Assembly: GCA_016780525.1 (NCBI GenBank)
Contig: JADHLR010000025.1
Span: 1-15,190, forward strand
Direction of reading: 5' to 3'
DNA: 15,190 nt
Source: Candidatus Puniceispirillum sp.
Lineage (GTDB): Bacteria > Pseudomonadota > Alphaproteobacteria > Puniceispirillales > Puniceispirillaceae
Shown here one piece after another: positions 7,590 through 14,946 of the stretch. How positions within the stretch are numbered: position 1 is the first letter of the stretch; every line of letters begins with the position of its first letter. Below the pieces are notes generated by a model. It had not been told where the DNA came from. It saw only the letters and a list, made by a program, of their open reading frames with translations, and did not search any database. Position numbers and translations under genes: made by a program.

Positions 7590-7619
7590 GTAAATATTTA
7601 CAGAAGTAAAAATGTAAAT
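7590..7619. repeat. Nested palindromes in AT-rich intergenic region
   Basis: GTAAATATTTAC (7590-7601) is a perfect 12-bp palindrome. It overlaps an inverted repeat, ATTTACA (7596-7602) and TGTAAAT (7613-7619), with a 10-nt spacer. They lie in the 267-nt gap 7536-7802, which is much more AT-rich than the flanking genes, and they overlap the proposed promoter of the 74-residue gene. This could be an operator; the cognate regulator is not identifiable from sequence alone. Confidence 0.4.
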
Positions 7620-7622
7620 CAA
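7595..7622 (-). promoter_or_regulatory. Candidate promoter for the 74-aa minus-strand gene
   Basis: On the minus strand TTGATT (7622-7617) and TAAATA (7600-7595) are separated by 16 bases, a reasonable sigma-70-type pair about 60 bases upstream of the ATG at 7535. AT-rich sequence gives many such matches, so this is only a candidate. Two copies of TTTTTGACA at 7625-7643 on the plus strand resemble -35 boxes, but I found no good -10 at the right spacing for them. Confidence 0.35.
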
Positions 7623-7670
7623 GTTTTTTGACAATTTTTGACAAAATAAGCTGATGCGGTGTCTCGCCGA

Positions 7671-7725
7671 AAATTATCTGGCCAAAGATTGCCGGCTCAG
7701 AAATTATCTGGTCAAGAATTGCCGG
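7671..7725. repeat. Two-copy direct repeat, 25-nt units at 30-nt period
   Basis: Copy one (7671-7695) and copy two (7701-7725) both begin AAATTATCTGG and end ATTGCCGG or AATTGCCGG; they match at 22 of 25 positions. The 5-nt spacer gives a 30-nt period. They sit upstream of the YqaA-like gene. With only two copies and no leader or cas genes this is not a CRISPR array. A regulator binding site or a decayed short duplication are both possible. Confidence 0.6.
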
Positions 7726-7788
7726 GCACCCTGTAATATTGCTACAACCGCCGGGCTGGCAGATCTTCAAAAATCTTTTACCCCCGCT

Positions 7789-7795
7789 GGAGGGA
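7789..7795 (+). promoter_or_regulatory. Ribosome binding site fixing a TTG start
   Basis: GGAGGGA is a near-consensus Shine-Dalgarno sequence seven bases upstream of TTG 7803. It selects that TTG as the start of the YqaA-like gene, since no in-frame ATG lies nearby. Confidence 0.75.
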
Positions 7796-7802
7796 CTTTA
7801 TT

Positions 7803-8243
7803 TTGCCGTTACATTTTGGCACCTTGGGTGGGCTGTTTCTGGCCGCATTTTTGGCCGCAACGATTTTGCCGGCACAATCAGAGGCCGGTCTTGCGGCGCT
7901 GATTCTTGCCGCCCCTTCATCTGTCACCTTACTTGTCATCACCGCCAGTCTTGGCAATATTTTGGGCTCGGTGGTGAATTGGTATCTTGGCCGCGGTTTA
8001 ACAGGACTTGCCGGCAGATGGTGGTTTCCGGCAAATGCCGGTCAATTGGCACGGGCGACCGGCTGGTATGATAAATATGGCCGGTGGAGCCTGTTATTGA
8101 GCTGGGTGCCAATTATTGGCGATCCGCTGACGGTGGTGGCCGGCATCATGCGCGAACCGCTGCCGCGCTTTTTGCTGATTGTCGGCATTGCCAAAACCGC
8201 GCGCTATGTCGTTGTTGCCGTGCTGGCGCTGCAATGGCTGTGA
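7803..8243 (+). CDS. YqaA-like membrane protein (DedA/SNARE-associated superfamily)
   Basis: This 146-residue integral membrane protein starts at TTG 7803. It has four hydrophobic segments. The middle section, GNILGSVVNWYLGRGL, then a hydrophilic loop with GWYDKYGRWSLLLSWVPIIGDPLTVVAGIMR, is characteristic of the YqaA branch of the SNARE-associated/DedA-like superfamily: glycine-rich re-entrant helix, R/K-W before the next helix, and the P-x-x-GDP...AG motif. DedA relatives are thought to move or flip lipids across the inner membrane; the role of YqaA itself is not established. Length is normal for YqaA. It converges with fni (42 nt between stops) and stands alone on its strand, so a link to the photosystem operon is not indicated. 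Confidence 0.85.
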   Translation: MPLHFGTLGGLFLAAFLAATILPAQSEAGLAALILAAPSSVTLLVITASLGNILGSVVNWYLGRGLTGLAGRWWFPANAGQLARATGWYDKYGRWSLLLSWVPIIGDPLTVVAGIMREPLPRFLLIVGIAKTARYVVVAVLALQWL

Positions 8244-8285
8244 GCAATTCAAGCTGCGTGATCAGGTCGTGTAATGGGGGCGTAA

Positions 8286-9335
8286 TCAGGGCGTGATCAG
8301 CGTACCGTCCAGCCGCGCCTGTACCCGGCGGAATGCCGCCAGACCCGGCGCACCGGTCAAAAATAACGCCAGCGCCATCTGTTGTTTCCAGCGGCTGATA
8401 AATCTTTGTAATTGCGTCGCATCGGGCGCCGCGTCGGTGGCGCCAAGATTTGCCAGCATCGGGCCGGCTGCCGATACCATAGACGCCCCCAGCCAGATGG
8501 CCTTGGCAGCATCCAGACCATGGCGCACCCCGCCAGAGGCAATCACAACCTGTCCCGGGCACGCTTCACACACCTGTTGCAGCACCTCGATTGTTGGCAT
8601 GCCCCAATCGAGAAACGGTGTAAACATGGCGCTGTCATGGCTGCGGCGGGCGGCCTCAATCCGGGCCCAGTTTGTGCCGCCAAACCCGGCGACATCAACA
8701 GCCGTCACCCCCATTTCAAACAGTTCCACCGCCAGCGTCGCATTGATGCCGGCACCGACCTCCTTGACCAGAACCGGCACTGCGGCGCTTTTCACCAGAC
8801 CCGCAATGGCCTGTTTCACCCCCGTCCAGTCGGTTTCACCTTCTGGCTGCACCGCCTCTTGCAACGGGTTGAGATGAATCGCAATGGCGTCTGCCTGCAG
8901 ATCATCGATCGCGGCTTTTGCCAGATCGAGCCCGCCAGATTGTGCCAGCTGGACACCCCCCAGATTGCCAATAATCGGAATATGCGGCGCAAGGCTACGC
9001 AATTGCCGCGCTGTCTGTCCGGCTTCCAGACCGGCTCTTTGCGACCCCACAGCAAACGCAATCGATTGCTGCTGCGCGGCCAATGCCAGTGCCTGATTAA
9101 TCTGCTCGGCCCGCGCCGTGCCGCCGGTCATCGCGCCGATCATGAGCGGCGCACTTAACCGGTAGCCCAAAAATTCGGTCGTCAGATCAACCGCCTCGAG
9201 GCGCATCTCGGGCAAGGCGCAATGGGTAAAACTGATCCGGTCAAAGCCGTTTTCACCCTGTGACCGGGTGCCCGGATCAAGCGCCAGATCAAGATGCGCA
9301 TCTTTGCGTGCGGCAGCAGGTTTATCTGATGGCAT
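8286..9335 (-). CDS. fni: Type 2 isopentenyl-diphosphate delta-isomerase (FMN-dependent)
   Basis: The enzyme interconverts IPP and DMAPP, the C5 units consumed by the prenyltransferase at the head of this operon. The 349-residue product has the FMN-dependent TIM-barrel signatures of the type 2 enzyme: FDRISFTHCALPE, LMIGAMTGG (about 64-72), VGSQRAG, IGNLGGVQL, HLNPLQEAVQPEG (with the Gln-Glu pair of the metal/substrate site), LVKEVGAGI, GFGGTNW and ASGGVRHGLDAAKA. It is not the Nudix-type (type 1) isomerase. I chose ATG 9335 because it forms TGATG with the blh stop, with AAGGA nine bases upstream; GTG 9338, one codon earlier, is the alternative. It is the last gene of the retinal-biosynthesis operon and boosts precursor balance in the cytoplasm. 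Confidence 0.93.
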   Translation of the reverse strand: MPSDKPAAARKDAHLDLALDPGTRSQGENGFDRISFTHCALPEMRLEAVDLTTEFLGYRLSAPLMIGAMTGGTARAEQINQALALAAQQQSIAFAVGSQRAGLEAGQTARQLRSLAPHIPIIGNLGGVQLAQSGGLDLAKAAIDDLQADAIAIHLNPLQEAVQPEGETDWTGVKQAIAGLVKSAAVPVLVKEVGAGINATLAVELFEMGVTAVDVAGFGGTNWARIEAARRSHDSAMFTPFLDWGMPTIEVLQQVCEACPGQVVIASGGVRHGLDAAKAIWLGASMVSAAGPMLANLGATDAAPDATQLQRFISRWKQQMALALFLTGAPGLAAFRRVQARLDGTLITP

Positions 9336-10207
9336 CACATCGCTTCCTTTGCATCACTCCGCCGCAACATCCCATCGACCAAAATCATATGCGGTACGGT
9401 CAGCGCCGCCAGCCCGATGAAAATCACCTGCAGCAAATCCTGACTGACATTACCGCTGTCCAGCCACAGCCATATCATAACACCGCCGGCCCAACTTGCC
9501 ACAGTGAACAGCGCCGCCTCGCCCAAAATATGGCGGGGCGTCGCCCGCCCACGCAGATGCTGCCAAATATGCTGCATATGGCGGCCGGTATGGATCACAC
9601 AAAAATACAGGGCAAATCCAACAAGCGGCGGCACGATGCTCAGCAACAGACAGAGCAACGCCAGCTCGACAAGACGCGGCCGCAAGGCGGCCTCACGGAT
9701 CGCGCATATCAGATAAAGCCCGGCGACCGGAATCATCGTCAGCGGAAACAGCTCCGCCATCAGCACTGCCACCGCCACATCGCCGCCGGTCAGTGCGGCG
9801 AATAAAGGCGTCACCTGCTGCAGATGAAACAGGCTTATGCCAAACACCGCAACCCCGCCATGTGCCGCAATCTGCACCATCCGTGAAACCGCCGTTGCGC
9901 CAGTCGCATCACCATAGCCAAAATGCACCGCCGACAGCAGCAAAAACAGCCCCAGCGCCAGCCCCGGCTGCCAGATCCAAAACACCACCACGGCCGCGGC
10001 CAAACCAAGATACAGGCCGATAAAGCTGGTCAAACCGCGCCAACCACGGCCATATCCCAAATGTCTGGCAATAGCCCCGTCAAATGCCCCATGCGGCAAA
10101 CCAATGATCACCACACAGGCAAGCGCGAATAAACTGGCGCGATCGAGCTGCACCACACTATCGACCATCATGGCACTCATCATCTCGGCCATCATTGCGT
10201 CCATCAT
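9335..10207 (-). CDS. blh: Beta-carotene 15,15'-dioxygenase, Brp/Blh family
   Basis: The enzyme cleaves beta-carotene at the central double bond into two retinal molecules, the rhodopsin chromophore. The 290-residue protein is strongly hydrophobic, with several membrane helices. Four histidines fit the iron ligands of the family: His39 in GLPHGAFD, His95 in AVHFGYGD, and His206/His210 in VIHTGRH. Their spacing (56, 111, 4) closely follows the 57, 110, 4 I recall for the characterised marine Blh (His21, 78, 188, 192). A further family motif, VPHMILVDGM, is near the C-terminus. The start could be ATG 10207 (ATGA overlap with crtY) or one of several later Met pairs. It is placed between crtY, which makes its substrate, and fni. 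Confidence 0.93.
   Translation of the reverse strand: MMDAMMAEMMSAMMVDSVVQLDRASLFALACVVIIGLPHGAFDGAIARHLGYGRGWRGLTSFIGLYLGLAAAVVVFWIWQPGLALGLFLLLSAVHFGYGDATGATAVSRMVQIAAHGGVAVFGISLFHLQQVTPLFAALTGGDVAVAVLMAELFPLTMIPVAGLYLICAIREAALRPRLVELALLCLLLSIVPPLVGFALYFCVIHTGRHMQHIWQHLRGRATPRHILGEAALFTVASWAGGVMIWLWLDSGNVSQDLLQVIFIGLAALTVPHMILVDGMLRRSDAKEAM
10160..10207 (-). repeat. Fourfold 12-nt ATGATG repeat at the blh start
   Basis: The first 48 bases of blh are four imperfect 12-nt units each beginning ATGATG, encoding MMDA, MMAE, MMSA and MMVD. All eight ATGs are in frame. The region is upstream of the first conserved helix and the family core begins about residue 25, so these residues look dispensable for catalysis. 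The unit could have arisen by slippage. Confidence 0.8.
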
Positions 10208-11295
10208 GATGCCAGCGCCTTTGGTTCTGGGTGAAACAAACCCCGTAAAAACGGCAGTTTAGGCATCGCCATAATCACCTTCAGCCAGATTTTGGCACCC
10301 GCTTCACCGCTTAGGAAAATGGCAAATTCATCACCTGTCAATGCCGCTGCCATAGCGGTAAAAATGCGCGGTGCCAGATCCGGGCGGCGGCGTAACACCG
10401 CCAGAAAAATACGATCCATCCATAATTCAAAAGCGCTATGCGGCACCCCAACCGGCAACGGCTTGCCAGCCACCGCATGTGTCACCGCATGCGCGATCTG
10501 TTTCTGAATAAAGCTGAATGCATAGCCGCTGGAAGGCCGGATGGCACCGCCATTTGCACCAATGCCGGCAAGCCCGGGGTCATGCCGGCCAAGCACGCCA
10601 AGCGGAATCACCCCGGATTCGCGTCGGCTGACCTCATATTCAGGCAGTTTACAGATCATCGTCACATAATCGCTGATCGCGGTCTCATAGAAACCAGAAG
10701 GCAGCAATTCAGGCGAGAACAAGGTCGATTCAATCAGCGCCTGACAATCGGAAAACGGCAGGCAGTAAATAAAATGCATGCCCTGCGATTGATCACAACG
10801 ATAATCCATTAAAATCGCTGTGGTCGGATCAAAGCTGCCAGCCGGTGCGGTGACTTCCCAACCGACAAAATGCTGCAGCATCATGCCATCTGGCACCGGC
10901 GGCGGCCGACTATCCAGAATTTGCTGCACCGGTGCCTGCACAACAAGCTCCGGTTCAAACGGCACCCCATTGGCGCGCGCCTTTTTTTCGCATTCCTGCA
11001 GCCAGCGATGACGGTGGATGGCGCAATAGGGGTGCGTGTCGGATTGATGCAGAATATTGTGATCAGCGCTGATGATCCGCCATTGTGTCCATTGTGTGCG
11101 CGCCGCCGATGTCGCTGCATGCAGCCACGGCATCGCCCAAAACCCCCAAATATGATCCGCTGGCGTTTCACCATGCGGCGCAATCAGCGAAATGCTGTGG
11201 TTGGGAAGCTCGGCAGCGCGCGCCGCCAGTGACAGCCCCGCACAGCCCGCACCAATCACACTCACCGGCATCGATGGGGTTTTATCAACCGACAT
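10204..11295 (-). CDS. crtY: Lycopene beta-cyclase
   Basis: The enzyme cyclises both ends of lycopene to give beta-carotene at the membrane surface. The 363-residue product opens with a Rossmann dinucleotide fold, VSVIGAGCAGLSLAARA (about 12-28), followed by the CrtY-type DHIWGFW. Later family features are FVGWEVTAPAGSFDP, ILMDYRCDQSQGMHFIYCLPF (written here in two parts: ILMDYR, then HFIYCLPFSD) and GGAIRPSSGYAFSFIQ. Length fits bacterial CrtY cyclases (about 380). ATG 11295 lies inside the end of crtB (11-nt overlap) and the stop overlaps the blh ATG pair (ATGATG), so the gene is embedded in a coupled run. The assignment is supported by sequence motifs and by its position between phytoene synthase and the carotene dioxygenase. 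Confidence 0.93.
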   Translation of the reverse strand: MSVDKTPSMPVSVIGAGCAGLSLAARAAELPNHSISLIAPHGETPADHIWGFWAMPWLHAATSAARTQWTQWRIISADHNILHQSDTHPYCAIHRHRWLQECEKKARANGVPFEPELVVQAPVQQILDSRPPPVPDGMMLQHFVGWEVTAPAGSFDPTTAILMDYRCDQSQGMHFIYCLPFSDCQALIESTLFSPELLPSGFYETAISDYVTMICKLPEYEVSRRESGVIPLGVLGRHDPGLAGIGANGGAIRPSSGYAFSFIQKQIAHAVTHAVAGKPLPVGVPHSAFELWMDRIFLAVLRRRPDLAPRIFTAMAAALTGDEFAIFLSGEAGAKIWLKVIMAMPKLPFLRGLFHPEPKALAS

Positions 11296-12205
11296 AGGGC
11301 AAACCTTTCAAATCGTCATGCAAGGCTTTTTGATGCGCTGGTCGCCGCCACAACCGCCGCCAAAGCGACCCGGACGCCCGTAAACTGCATAATATCTTGG
11401 TGCCAGTGCCAGTCACCTGACGCCCCAAATGCCAGCCATATCCGCTGGCGGCAATTTGCACACCGATCTGACGATAGACGCTGGCGGCAACAGCAATGGC
11501 AATATGTGCACGCCATGGCAGATACGCCAAACCGGCATTGCCGCTGCGGTAATAGCTTTCGGCCATCTCCAGCAATTGTTGCACCGCAACGCGCACCGCT
11601 TGCGCCTGCTGGCCATCTGGTGCGGTGCTGGCTGCGCTGATATGCGCCGGGCTTAAATCGCCAGCCCAGCTTGCCGGCAGATAGCGACGCCCCATTTCGG
11701 CATCTTCCAAAACGTCGCGGGCGATATTTGTCAACTGCATCGCAATGCCAAGATCAATCGCATGGGCGCGCGCCGCATCATCATCGCAATCAAGAACCTG
11801 ACACATCAACAGACCAACGGTGCCGGCAACCCGGTAGGCATAGCGACACAAGGCTCTGGCATCATGAATGGCCACCGGTTGCTGATCCTGTAACAATCCG
11901 TCAATCAGCGCAATGATCACCGGAACCGGCAAATTCTGCGCGCTGATAAAGGGTAAAAAATCAACAAGAAGCGGGTCTGTGGCGCGGCGGTTGGCAGCCA
12001 AATCATCGCGGATCGTCAACAGCCGTTGCGGCCCGTTGGCAATATCACCATCGGCCATATCGTCAAGCACCCGGCAGAACCGATATAAGGTGGCGGCATC
12101 CCCGCCCATACGCCGACCAAGAAAACGCCGGGCCCAGTTAAAGCTCTTGCCATTTGCCGCAAGCGCCTGATGCGGCGTCATTGTTTCACTTTCTGCCAGA
12201 GCCAC
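11285..12205 (-). CDS. crtB: Phytoene synthase
   Basis: The enzyme condenses two GGPP molecules head to head to give phytoene. The 306-residue protein carries both Asp-rich sites of the squalene/phytoene synthase fold: YRFCRVLDDMAD (Asp48, Asp49, Asp52) and QLTNIARDVLEDAEMGRRYLP (listed in pieces: NIARDV with Asp164, LED with Asp168, then GRRYLP). YAYRVAGTVGLLM between them is also typical. The start is GTG 12205, chosen because AGGGGGGTGAG (minus strand, 12221-12211) lies just upstream; the first in-frame ATG, at 12181, has no comparable site. A 55-nt gap separates it from crtI, the largest gap in the operon; I see no clear hairpin or promoter in it. It overlaps crtY by 11 nt. Confidence 0.93.
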   Translation of the reverse strand: MALAESETMTPHQALAANGKSFNWARRFLGRRMGGDAATLYRFCRVLDDMADGDIANGPQRLLTIRDDLAANRRATDPLLVDFLPFISAQNLPVPVIIALIDGLLQDQQPVAIHDARALCRYAYRVAGTVGLLMCQVLDCDDDAARAHAIDLGIAMQLTNIARDVLEDAEMGRRYLPASWAGDLSPAHISAASTAPDGQQAQAVRVAVQQLLEMAESYYRSGNAGLAYLPWRAHIAIAVAASVYRQIGVQIAASGYGWHLGRQVTGTGTKILCSLRASGSLWRRLWRRPAHQKALHDDLKGLPYVG

Positions 12206-12260
12206 GTCAGCTCACCCCCCTAAACGCATAAGGCCGGGTCAATGACCAGCCGGAACAGGT

Positions 12261-13817
12261 CTATGACGCGGCTTTGGCATCATCCTCGGCGACCAGTGTC
12301 TCGACCACTTTTGCCGAGCATAACACACCCGGCATACCCGCCCCGGGATGCGCCCCTGCCGCGGCAAAATAAAGATTTTGAATATGCGGATCACGGTTAT
12401 GAAAGCGAAACCATGCCGATTGCGCAAAAATGGGCGCAATCGAAAACCCGGCACCATGCATCGACCGGTAATCAGCCTTAAAATCTTCCGGTGTCATGTA
12501 AAACGCGTCGGTAATCACATCTTCCAGATCGGGCATGATGGTCTCGCCAAGCGCCGCCACAATACGATCCTTTAATTGCGGGCCAGTTGTTTGCCAATCA
12601 ATGGCACCGCGCAAATTTGGCACCGGACACAGCACATAAAAGCTGTCACAGCCGGCCGGCGCAAAGCTGCTGTCGGTGGCAGTTGGTCGATGCAGATATA
12701 AGGAAAAATCATCTGCCAGAATTTTCCGGTCAAAAATATCGGCAAGCAGCTCTTTATAGCGCGGCCCCATCCAGATTGTATGATGGGCAACATCATCATA
12801 GGTTTTGCGTGTGCCAAAAAACAACACAAACAGCCCCATCGAATAATGTGTCAGCTTATCCGGAAGCAGCCGTTTGCGGCGCCGCGCATGGCTTGGCAGC
12901 ATCTGGTTATAAACCGTTGGCGGATCGGCGTTACAGATCACCTTATCGGCGGCATAAAACTGGCCATCCAGTGTCGTTGCGCCGATTGCCCGCCCATTCT
13001 GCACATCGATCTGCGCGATATCCTGACCCAGCACAACAGTGACGCCGGCACGCCGCAACAGACCGTCAAGCGCGGCAACAAGCTTGCCGGTGCCGCCCAT
13101 CGCAAAAAACACACCCCAACGACGTTCAAGATAATGGATCAGGCTGTAAATTGATGTGGTGCTGAATGGATTGCCACCAACCAGCAGCGGGTGAATCGAA
13201 AAGGCCTGCCGCAACAGCGGGTGCTTTATATATTTATGCACAATCCCGGACACTGAATGATAGCTTTGCAATTTCAGCAGGGCAGGAATTTGCGCCAGCA
13301 TATCGGTCAATCTGGTAAAGGGCTTGTCGGCGAGTTTTTCGAAGCCAATATCGAAAATCTGTTTAGAAACCTGTAGCAATTTTGCATAGCCGGCAACATC
13401 CCGCTCTGAAAACCGCCTAATTTCCGCATTTGTATCTTCGATTGACGGCCGGTAATCAAACTGATCGCCGGTATGAAAATAAAACCGATACCACGGATCA
13501 AGCGCGCGAAATTCAACATAATCGGCGCGGCGCTCACCAAATAGTTCAAATAATTCATCGAATAAAAACGGCGCGGTGATCACCGTCGGCCCGGCATCAT
13601 GGCGAAACCCGCCGCGCTCAAACACCTGTGCCCGCCCGCCAATCGCGTCCAGCCGGTCAATCAGCGTCACATTATAGCCGCGCGCCCGCATCCGCAAAGC
13701 CGCGGCAATGCCGCCAAAACCAGCGCCAATCACCAGAACCGAGGCATTGTCACCGGCACGCGGCGATCTATTGGGGTTTGGGGGTGACGTCCTGGCCGCA
13801 CCAACCTCGTCTGGCAT
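12261..13817 (-). CDS. crtI: Phytoene desaturase (lycopene-forming, CrtI type)
   Basis: The FAD enzyme introduces four double bonds into phytoene to give lycopene. The 518-residue protein has an N-terminal dinucleotide-binding fold, SVLVIGAGFGGIAAALRM (GAGFGG at 31-36), then LIDRLDAIGGRAQVFERGGF and HDAGPTVITAPFLFDELF, all diagnostic of CrtI. The C-terminal signature NLYFAAAGAHPGAGMPGV is intact. About 25 residues before the fold are poorly conserved-looking and Pro/Arg/Asn-rich, so the true start could be slightly downstream, though ATG 13817 has AAGG eight bases upstream and lies 3 nt after the crtE stop. Number of desaturation steps cannot be read from sequence; lycopene is inferred from the crtY gene beside it. 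Confidence 0.93.
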   Translation of the reverse strand: MPDEVGAARTSPPNPNRSPRAGDNASVLVIGAGFGGIAAALRMRARGYNVTLIDRLDAIGGRAQVFERGGFRHDAGPTVITAPFLFDELFELFGERRADYVEFRALDPWYRFYFHTGDQFDYRPSIEDTNAEIRRFSERDVAGYAKLLQVSKQIFDIGFEKLADKPFTRLTDMLAQIPALLKLQSYHSVSGIVHKYIKHPLLRQAFSIHPLLVGGNPFSTTSIYSLIHYLERRWGVFFAMGGTGKLVAALDGLLRRAGVTVVLGQDIAQIDVQNGRAIGATTLDGQFYAADKVICNADPPTVYNQMLPSHARRRKRLLPDKLTHYSMGLFVLFFGTRKTYDDVAHHTIWMGPRYKELLADIFDRKILADDFSLYLHRPTATDSSFAPAGCDSFYVLCPVPNLRGAIDWQTTGPQLKDRIVAALGETIMPDLEDVITDAFYMTPEDFKADYRSMHGAGFSIAPIFAQSAWFRFHNRDPHIQNLYFAAAGAHPGAGMPGVLCSAKVVETLVAEDDAKAAS

Positions 13818-13820
13818 CAG

Positions 13821-14843
13821 TTAAACCTTGAGATGATTCACAGAGTTTAAGCAAACACGCTTTACCAGCGCATGTACAGGGCTGATTACCTCATAAATTT
13901 CAACCGACAAGGATTCCGCCTTGGCTTCGGCATCATGCAGAACCGACAACATACAGCGCCCGGCATGTTGCATTGCCTGCGACGCCTTGATCGCGTCCTG
14001 CCAATCGGCCAGCGCGGCATTGTCACCGGCTTCATACCATTGATCAAATGCCGCCCGTTCGGCAGCTGTCAGGCAATCGCGGAACGACAGGGTGACGGCG
14101 TTCGGCGCACGGCGGGCCAAATCACTGCCAATTGTTTCAGCCCCGTCCTTGCCGTCAAAATTCATGATGTCATTGGCAATCTGATAGGCTTTGCCCAGAT
14201 ATCTGAAATAGGATGCAACAACAATTTCCGCGCGGGCATCCAGTGCCATAATGGCGATGCCTTGTAACGGCGCTGTCAGAAGCGGCGCTGTTTTATCGGC
14301 AGCGATCTGCAGATATGTGTCCCAATCATAGCCACGATCAGATTCAAATTCCATCGCCTCGCCAGCCGTCGTTGTCGCCATATGGCGCGCCAGCAACGTC
14401 ACCAGCTTGGGTGTCTTGGCAATTTGCGCGGCCTCGGCAGCCAGCTCAAAAGACAGCGCGATCAGCCAGTCTCCCAATGTCAGCCCAACATGCCGGCCAA
14501 ACTTGGCCCACACCGCCTGTCGGCCGCGGCGCAATTTATCGCCATCGCAAATATCATCATGCACAAGCGAGGCATTATGCAGAATTTCAATGGCAGCCGC
14601 CCATCTGATGGCGGCACCCCTATCCACATTTAACAGATAAGCGCCGCGCATCACCATCTTCGCACGCAGCATTTTGCCGGGATTTTCGAAATGATGGGCG
14701 GCGGCGGCGGCAAGCGGCTGTCCGCTTTTCGGTAATCTTTTTAAGATAAAATCATGAACCTGATCTTGTGCATCATGACGTAGCTGTGATGACGTGACCC
14801 GGTCATTCGCCACAACGCCAAACAATGTCGATAATTCATTCAT
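13821..14843 (-). CDS. crtE: Geranylgeranyl diphosphate synthase (polyprenyl synthetase family)
   Basis: The enzyme extends allylic diphosphates with IPP, here presumably to C20 GGPP for phytoene synthesis. The 340-residue protein has the first Asp-rich motif intact (LVHDDICDGDKLRRG, Asp96, Asp97, Asp100) without the two-residue insertion of many bacterial CrtE proteins. Ala91, five residues before it, is small, which fits a product longer than C15. The second Asp-rich motif is unusual: YQIANDIMNFDG reads Asn224-Asp-x-x-Asn228 where DDxxD is normal. KTAPLL and GKMLRAK are present, the latter a variant of GKRLRP. ATG 14843 follows AAGGAG by eight bases. It is the first gene after proteorhodopsin and heads the crtEIBY-blh-fni run. 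Chain length is inferred from context. Confidence 0.9.
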   Translation of the reverse strand: MNELSTLFGVVANDRVTSSQLRHDAQDQVHDFILKRLPKSGQPLAAAAAHHFENPGKMLRAKMVMRGAYLLNVDRGAAIRWAAAIEILHNASLVHDDICDGDKLRRGRQAVWAKFGRHVGLTLGDWLIALSFELAAEAAQIAKTPKLVTLLARHMATTTAGEAMEFESDRGYDWDTYLQIAADKTAPLLTAPLQGIAIMALDARAEIVVASYFRYLGKAYQIANDIMNFDGKDGAETIGSDLARRAPNAVTLSFRDCLTAAERAAFDQWYEAGDNAALADWQDAIKASQAMQHAGRCMLSVLHDAEAKAESLSVEIYEVISPVHALVKRVCLNSVNHLKV

Positions 14844-14876
14844 TGTAAGGTCTCCTTGGCGAGTTTCGGTATTTAT

Positions 14877-14885
14877 TCTATATCA
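14877..14885 (-). promoter_or_regulatory. crtE: Candidate extended -10 promoter upstream of crtE
   Basis: On the minus strand TGATATAGA (14885-14877) fits an extended -10 element, TGn followed by TATAGA, about 34 bases before the crtE ATG. The -35 region at 16-18 nt is poor, which extended -10 promoters tolerate. It lies downstream of the hairpin at 14912-14936, so crt genes could be transcribed even if rhodopsin transcripts stop there. Not proven. Confidence 0.4.
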
Positions 14886-14911
14886 GTCTGGGCAAATCAT
14901 ATCAGATCAAT

Positions 14912-14936
14912 GAGCAACCAGACGCGCTGGTTGCTC
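14912..14936 (-). terminator. Perfect hairpin after the proteorhodopsin stop codon
   Basis: GAGCAACCAG (14912-14921) and CTGGTTGCTC (14927-14936) form a perfect 10-bp stem with a 5-nt ACGCG loop, ten bases after the proteorhodopsin stop on the minus strand. The bases that follow on that strand (ATTGATCTGATAT) are AT-rich but not a clean U-tract, so termination may be partial; mRNA 3'-end protection is an alternative. On the plus strand the hairpin is followed by TTGATTTAATTT, but no plus-strand gene reads into it. Confidence 0.6.
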
Positions 14937-14946
14937 TTGATTTAAT

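Noticed and set aside
7671..7725. Possible CRISPR
   Set aside because: Only two imperfect copies with a 5-nt spacer and no cas genes.
7654..7902. 82-residue plus-strand frame containing the 30-nt repeat (peptide repeat NYLAKDC / NYLVKNC)
   Set aside because: The repeat period is a multiple of three so the frame stays open, but the frame runs far into the YqaA-like gene and ends in Arg/Trp/Cys-rich sequence. It has no clear ribosome binding site.
8412..9158. 248-residue open frame on the plus strand antisense to fni
   Set aside because: It lies wholly inside the fni gene, whose protein has many type 2 isomerase motifs. The antisense product is rich in Arg, His, Cys and Gln, typical of a shadow frame, and has no ribosome binding site of note.
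9260..9805. 181-residue plus-strand frame across the fni/blh junction
   Set aside because: It is antisense to two well-supported genes; its composition (Gln, His, Arg-rich) looks non-coding.
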